From NCBI RefSeq assembly GCF_017916475.1, contig NZ_JAFMTB010000004.1, positions 142,909 through 206,908 on the forward strand: 64,000 bases of DNA, in the 5' to 3' direction. Every line of letters begins with the position of its first letter. Position 1 is the first letter of the stretch. A program made the translations under genes and the position numbers. Shown here in pieces: positions 60,649 through 64,000 of this stretch. The notes beneath the pieces are model-generated. The model saw only the letters and a list, made by a program, of their open reading frames with translations. It was not told the origin of the DNA and did no database searches. This DNA comes from Patulibacter sp. SYSU D01012. GTDB taxonomy: Bacteria > Actinomycetota > Thermoleophilia > Solirubrobacterales > Solirubrobacteraceae.

Positions 60649-61476
60649 ATGCCCCGTCGTCTGATCCCCCTCAGCGCCGTGCTCGTCGCCCTCCTCGCCC
60701 TGCCGGCGGGCGCCGCGGCGGACCGCCCGCACCCCGGGACCGGCGGGGCCGGCTGGCCCTGGCCCGGCGCCACGAGCGCGGCCCCCGACGCCCCCCAGGG
60801 CAGCGGCGGGTCGTGGCCGGCGGACGCCACGCCGCAGGCGCAGCCCGGCCCCAACCCGTACGGCGGCGGCGCGGACGGCGACGACGCGTCCGCCTGGCCG
60901 GCGCCGAGTCCCGGCGCCACGGACGGCGGCGGCCCCAATGGCGCGAACCGGCCGGGCGGGGCGGACGGCGCGAGCGGCGCGGACGACGCGGACGCGCCGG
61001 CCGCCGACCCGTCCGTGCTCGTGCCGGTGCCCAGCCGCCGGCGCACGGTGCCCGGGCGCGTGGCGCGCGTGCGCACCGACGGCCGCGTGGCGATCCCGCG
61101 GGCGGCCCCGGCCACGGTCAAGCGCGTCCTCTCCGCCGCCAACCGGATCATCGGCAAGCCGTACAAGTGGGGCGGCGGCCACGGCCGGCTCGTCGACTCG
61201 GGCTACGACTGCTCGGGCGCGGTGAGCTACGCGCTCATCCGCTCCGGCCTGCTCGGCAGCCCCATGACCAGCGGCCTGCTGGCGCGCTGGGGCCGCCACG
61301 ACGCCGGCCGCTGGATCGCCGTCTACGCGACGAGCGGCCACGTCTACATGGAGGTCGCCGGCGTGCGCCTGGACACCAGCCCGGTCGGCGACCCGGCCGG
61401 CCGCGACGGCGTGCGCTGGCGCCCGCTGATCGGCCGGCGCGCAGGCTTCCACACCCGCCACCCCGCGGGGCTGTAG
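60649..61476 (+). CDS. Secreted NlpC/P60 peptidoglycan hydrolase
   Basis: A 275-residue exported protein. Signal peptide to about residue 23 (MPRRLIPLSAVLVALLALPAGAAA), a Gly/Ala/Asp-rich disordered stretch (about 25-125), then the NlpC/P60 domain: IIGKPYKWGGGHGRLVDSGYDCSGAVSYAL with the nucleophilic Cys, and SGHVYMEV with the His. These enzymes cut cell-wall stem peptides. Its regulation may be linked to the divergent sigma-like gene. Confidence 0.85.
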   Translation: MPRRLIPLSAVLVALLALPAGAAADRPHPGTGGAGWPWPGATSAAPDAPQGSGGSWPADATPQAQPGPNPYGGGADGDDASAWPAPSPGATDGGGPNGANRPGGADGASGADDADAPAADPSVLVPVPSRRRTVPGRVARVRTDGRVAIPRAAPATVKRVLSAANRIIGKPYKWGGGHGRLVDSGYDCSGAVSYALIRSGLLGSPMTSGLLARWGRHDAGRWIAVYATSGHVYMEVAGVRLDTSPVGDPAGRDGVRWRPLIGRRAGFHTRHPAGL

Positions 61477-61507
61477 GCGGCGGCCGCGGGACGGCGGCCG
61501 CGGGGTC

Positions 61508-61846
61508 GGGACGCGTCTCGAGGCCGGTGGGTCGACCCGAGCCGGAACACGCGGCCGGCTCGGCATGCGTTCCGCCTGAGGGCCGGTCGGCGGACCCGAG
61601 CCGGAACACGCGGCCGCCGTCCGCCCCGTTCCGGCTCAGGGCCGGTAGGCGAACCGGAGCCGGAACACGCGGCCGGCTCGGCACGCGTTCCGCCTGAGGT
61701 CCGGTGGGCGGACCGAAGCCGGAACACGCGGCCGCCGTCCGCCCCGTTCCGGCTCAGGGCCGGTAGGCGGACCCGGGCCGGAACACGCGGCCGGCTCGGC
61801 ACGCGTTCCGCCTGAGGTCCGGTGGGCGGACCGAAGCCGGAACACG
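61508..61846 (-). repeat. Palindromic repeat array 2 (about six copies, inverted orientation)
   Basis: Copies of the same 39-base palindrome as array 1, read in the opposite orientation (GTTCCGCCTGAGG...CCGAAGCCGGAAC), at 61569, 61628, 61687, 61746 and 61805, exactly 59 bases apart, preceded by a decayed copy at about 61508. Two copy types alternate, each with its own 20-base spacer (ACGCGGCCGGCTCGGCACGC or ACGCGGCCGCCGTCCGCCCC), so the true period is 118 bases. Confidence 0.92.
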
Positions 61847-61905
61847 CGGCCGGCCGCCCCGCCCCGGCTCCAGGCCGCGGTCCCGCCGAGGCCCGCGGGC
61901 CCCTC

Positions 61906-62298
61906 TCAGTCGACGACCGCCCGGCCCGCCGCGGCCCAGGCCGCCTGCCGCTCGCGCGGACGGCCGATGACGGCGGCCGTGCCGTCGTCCAGGATCGGGC
62001 GCTGCAGCAGCTGCGGGTGCTCGACGAGGATCGCGACCACCTCGTCGATGCCGAGGCCGTCGGCCTGCAGGCCCAGGTCCTTGTACCGCTTGTCCCGCCG
62101 GATGAGCGCGTCGACGGGGTCGCCGACCAGCCGCTCGGCGAGCGACCGCAGCTCGGCCTCGTCCAGCCGCTCGGCAACGAGCAGGTACTTGCGCACGGCG
62201 ACCTCGTGGCCGGCGTCGGTCAGCGCGTCGAGCGCGTGCACCGAGGTCGAGCAGTGCGGGTTGTGCAGCAGCGTGAGCTGGGGCGCGTCCGTGGTCAC
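61906..62298 (-). CDS. ArsC/Spx-family thioredoxin-fold protein
   Basis: A 130-residue arsenate-reductase-like protein. The catalytic-type motif LLHNPHCSTSVHALDAL has a single Cys in the ArsC position but Ser/Thr rather than the usual Lys-Ser after it. It ends LLQRPILDDGTAAVIGRPRE, the conserved RPI region. It may reduce arsenate with glutathione-like thiols or be a YffB/YfgD-type protein. GTG 62298 has TACGAT six bases upstream. No other ars genes are present. Confidence 0.8.
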   Translation of the reverse strand: MTTDAPQLTLLHNPHCSTSVHALDALTDAGHEVAVRKYLLVAERLDEAELRSLAERLVGDPVDALIRRDKRYKDLGLQADGLGIDEVVAILVEHPQLLQRPILDDGTAAVIGRPRERQAAWAAAGRAVVD

Positions 62299-62304
62299 GG
62301 CCGC

Positions 62305-62310
62305 ATCGTA
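62305..62310 (-). promoter_or_regulatory. -10 hexamer TACGAT of the arsC-like gene
   Basis: TACGAT on the minus strand ends six bases before GTG 62298. Confidence 0.5.
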
Positions 62311-62394
62311 TGCGGTGCGTTCCGGCACGGGGTCGGCACGAAGACGGAACGGCTCGCCACCCACGCGCAACGCCGGAGCGACGACGCTCTCTGC

Positions 62395-63324
62395 GTGGCT
62401 GTCGCCCAGCGTCTCCGCACTCCCGACCACGCCGTCGTGCAGCTGGCGCAGCGTCAGCACGGCGTCGTGGGTCACGCGCAGCTCCTGGCGTGCGGGCTGA
62501 CGCGCAGCGCGATCAAGCGGCGCGTCGCCCAGGGGCGCCTGCACCGGCTGTACCTCGCCGTGTACGCGCTCGGCCACCGCGTCCTCCCGCCCCGCGGCTG
62601 GTGGATGGCCGCCGTGCTGGCCTGCGGTGACGGTGCCGTGCTGAGCCACCGCGCTGCGGCGTGCCTGTGGGGGCTGCTACCGGGCGCGCCGGCCACGTCC
62701 GACGTGACGGTGATCCGCAGCGTGGAGCGACGGCGCGGGATTCGCCCGCGACGCGTGCGCTGCCTGGTCCCGGAGGACACCGCCCGCCACGACGGCATCC
62801 CGGTGACGTCGGTCGCGCGGACGCTGTGCGACGTCGCCGCGTCCGGCGACGCCGACGCGCTCGACGAGGCGATCCGGGAGGCCGTCGACCGGCGGCTGTA
62901 CGACCAGCGAGAGGTGGAACGCGTGCTCGCGTCGGGACGGCCGGGGGTCGTCGCGCTGCGCGCGGCCGTCACCGAGCTCGGCCTGGAGATGCGCGACGGG
63001 GTCCGGCTGAAGAGCCGGCTCGAACGGCGATTCCGCCGGCTGCTCCGCCGCGGCGGCTTCGTGCTGCCCCAGACGAACGTCCTGGTCGCGACCCCGTGGC
63101 GGGAGTGGGAGGTCGACGCGTTGTGGCCGGCGCAGCGCATCGTGGTGGAGCTCGACGGCTGGGGCGCGCACCGCACCCGCGAGGAGTTCCGGCGGGACCA
63201 TCGCCGGGCGAGCGACCTCGAGGCCACCGGCTACCGCGTGCACCGCCTGACGTGGGACCAGGTGATGCACGATCCCGACGGCACGCTGGTGCGGATCCGC
63301 CGCCTGCTGCCGTTGGCCGACTGA
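62395..63324 (+). CDS. AbiEi-like winged-helix plus DUF559 (Vsr-like nuclease fold) protein
   Basis: A 309-residue protein. The N-terminus (QLAQRQHGVVGHAQLLACGLTRSAIKRRVAQGRLHRLYLAVYALG) is the AbiEi-type winged helix of type IV antitoxins. The middle has the usual GIPVTSVARTLCDVA. The C-terminus (LPQTNVLVATPWREWEVDALWPAQRIVVELDGWGAHRTREEFRRDHRRASDLEATGYRVHRLTW in outline) is the DUF559 PD-(D/E)xK-like fold with VDALW and ELDG acidic residues. No AbiEii toxin gene adjoins. It is flanked by two palindromic arrays. Function unproven. Confidence 0.78.
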   Translation: MAVAQRLRTPDHAVVQLAQRQHGVVGHAQLLACGLTRSAIKRRVAQGRLHRLYLAVYALGHRVLPPRGWWMAAVLACGDGAVLSHRAAACLWGLLPGAPATSDVTVIRSVERRRGIRPRRVRCLVPEDTARHDGIPVTSVARTLCDVAASGDADALDEAIREAVDRRLYDQREVERVLASGRPGVVALRAAVTELGLEMRDGVRLKSRLERRFRRLLRRGGFVLPQTNVLVATPWREWEVDALWPAQRIVVELDGWGAHRTREEFRRDHRRASDLEATGYRVHRLTWDQVMHDPDGTLVRIRRLLPLAD

Positions 63325-63373
63325 TCTCGCGCCGGGCGAGCCGTCGCTGATCGCACGGTCGGGTGCCGGTTCC

Positions 63374-64000
63374 GTTCCGGTTCGGGTCCGCCTGCCGGCC
63401 CTCAGCCGGAACACGCTCCCGACCGTGGTCCCGTTCCGGTTCGGGTCCGCCTGCCGGCCCTCAGCCGGAACACGTCCCCGACCGTGGTCCCGTTCCGGTT
63501 CGGGTCCGCCTGCCGGCCCTCAGCCGGAACACGCCCCCGCCCCTGGTCCCGTTCCGCCCCTGGTCCCGTTCCGGCTCGGGTCCGCCCACCGGCCCTCAGC
63601 CAGAACACGCCCCCGCCCCTGGTCCCGTTCCGGCTCAGGTCCGCCCACCGGCCCTCAGCCAGAACACGCCCCCGTCCCTGGTCCCGTTCCGGCTCGGGTC
63701 CGCCCACCGGCCCTCAGCCAGAACACGCCCCCGCCCCTGGTCCCGTTCCGGCTCAGGTCCGCCCACCGGCCCTCAGCCAGAACACGCCCCCGTCCCTGGT
63801 CCCGTTCCGGCTCGGGTCCGCCCACCGGCCCTCAGCCAGAACACGCCCCCGCCCCTGGTCCCGTTCCGGCTCAGGTCCGCCCACCGGCCCTCAGCCGGAA
63901 CACGCCCCCGTCCCTGGTCCCGTTCCGGCTCGGGTCCGCCCACCGGCCCTCAGCCAGAACACGCCCCCGCCCCTGGTCCCGTTCCGGCTCAGGTCCGCCC
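63374..64000 (+). repeat. Palindromic repeat array 3 (11 copies, continues past the window)
   Basis: Copies of the 39-base palindrome at 63374, 63433, 63492, then 63568, 63627, 63686, 63745, 63804, 63863, 63922 and 63981, all 59 bases apart except one 76-base step caused by an extra 17 bases (GTTCCGCCCCTGGTCCC) at 63551. The first three have GGTTCGGG with a CGACCGTGGTCCC-type spacer; the rest alternate GGCTCGGG/CGCCCCTGG with GGCTCAGG/CGTCCCTGG. The array is cut by the window end. Confidence 0.95.

Noticed and set aside
63374..64000. CRISPR array
   Set aside because: The 39-bp repeats with 20-bp gaps at a constant 59-bp period look like CRISPR at first sight, but the spacers repeat in two alternating forms and there are no cas genes; the repeat is also a long palindrome found in other intergenic gaps.

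Overview
The window is very GC-rich, uses GTG and TTG starts freely, and encodes NucS (EndoMS), DUF1707 and CsbD/GlsB-type proteins. This points to a high-GC actinobacterium. Gene content resembles Solirubrobacterales such as Patulibacter or Conexibacter, but that placement is inference only. I see no rRNA, tRNA, insertion sequence, phage integrase or CRISPR array.

Layout. 0-9 kb: end of a PucR-type regulator, a flavin-binding oxidoreductase, an AraC regulator, then a tight three-gene module (acylating semialdehyde dehydrogenase, omega-aminotransferase, alanine dehydrogenase) that can run as a closed beta-alanine/omega-amino-acid catabolic loop; then a CDF metal exporter and an amino-aldehyde dehydrogenase. 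9-21 kb: a GT2 glycosyltransferase, a TetR/SDR pair with a clear twin operator, 1.3 kb of tandem repeats, plsY, and a carotenoid locus (crtA-like ketolase coupled to a NucA/NucB nuclease gene on the plus strand; crtI-crtB-cruF-crtD-like operon on the minus strand). 21-28 kb: DUF1028 protein, a secreted beta-propeller protein, a palindromic repeat array, a second class-III aminotransferase and a PuuB-like amine oxidase. 28-37 kb: MBL hydrolase, NucS, a J-domain/TPR protein, an RCC1-repeat secreted protein, a guanidine exporter gene behind a guanidine-III riboswitch, ettA and a zinc alcohol dehydrogenase. 37-41 kb: a collagen-like / Tat-exported / tail-collar operon, a DUF1707 protein, and the stress genes csbD and glsB behind a sigma-B/F-type promoter. 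41-48 kb: two tandem DsbA-fold paralogues, an ECF sigma factor, a peptidase operon (M42, HAD, M20) and an SDR. 48-55 kb: two HtaA-domain secreted proteins and a large Tat-exported GH106-like glycosidase. 55-64 kb: small metabolic and repair genes, a truncated sigma-F-like protein, an NlpC/P60 hydrolase, an ArsC-like protein and an AbiEi/DUF559 protein, the last two flanked by palindromic repeat arrays that run on past the window end.

Two window-wide patterns stand out. First, a 39-bp imperfect palindrome (arms GTTCCGGCT / AGCCGGAAC) recurs about 30 times in three arrays, mostly at an exact 59-bp period. Second, many genes carry a TANNNT hexamer exactly 6-7 bases before the start codon, which suggests widespread leaderless transcription.
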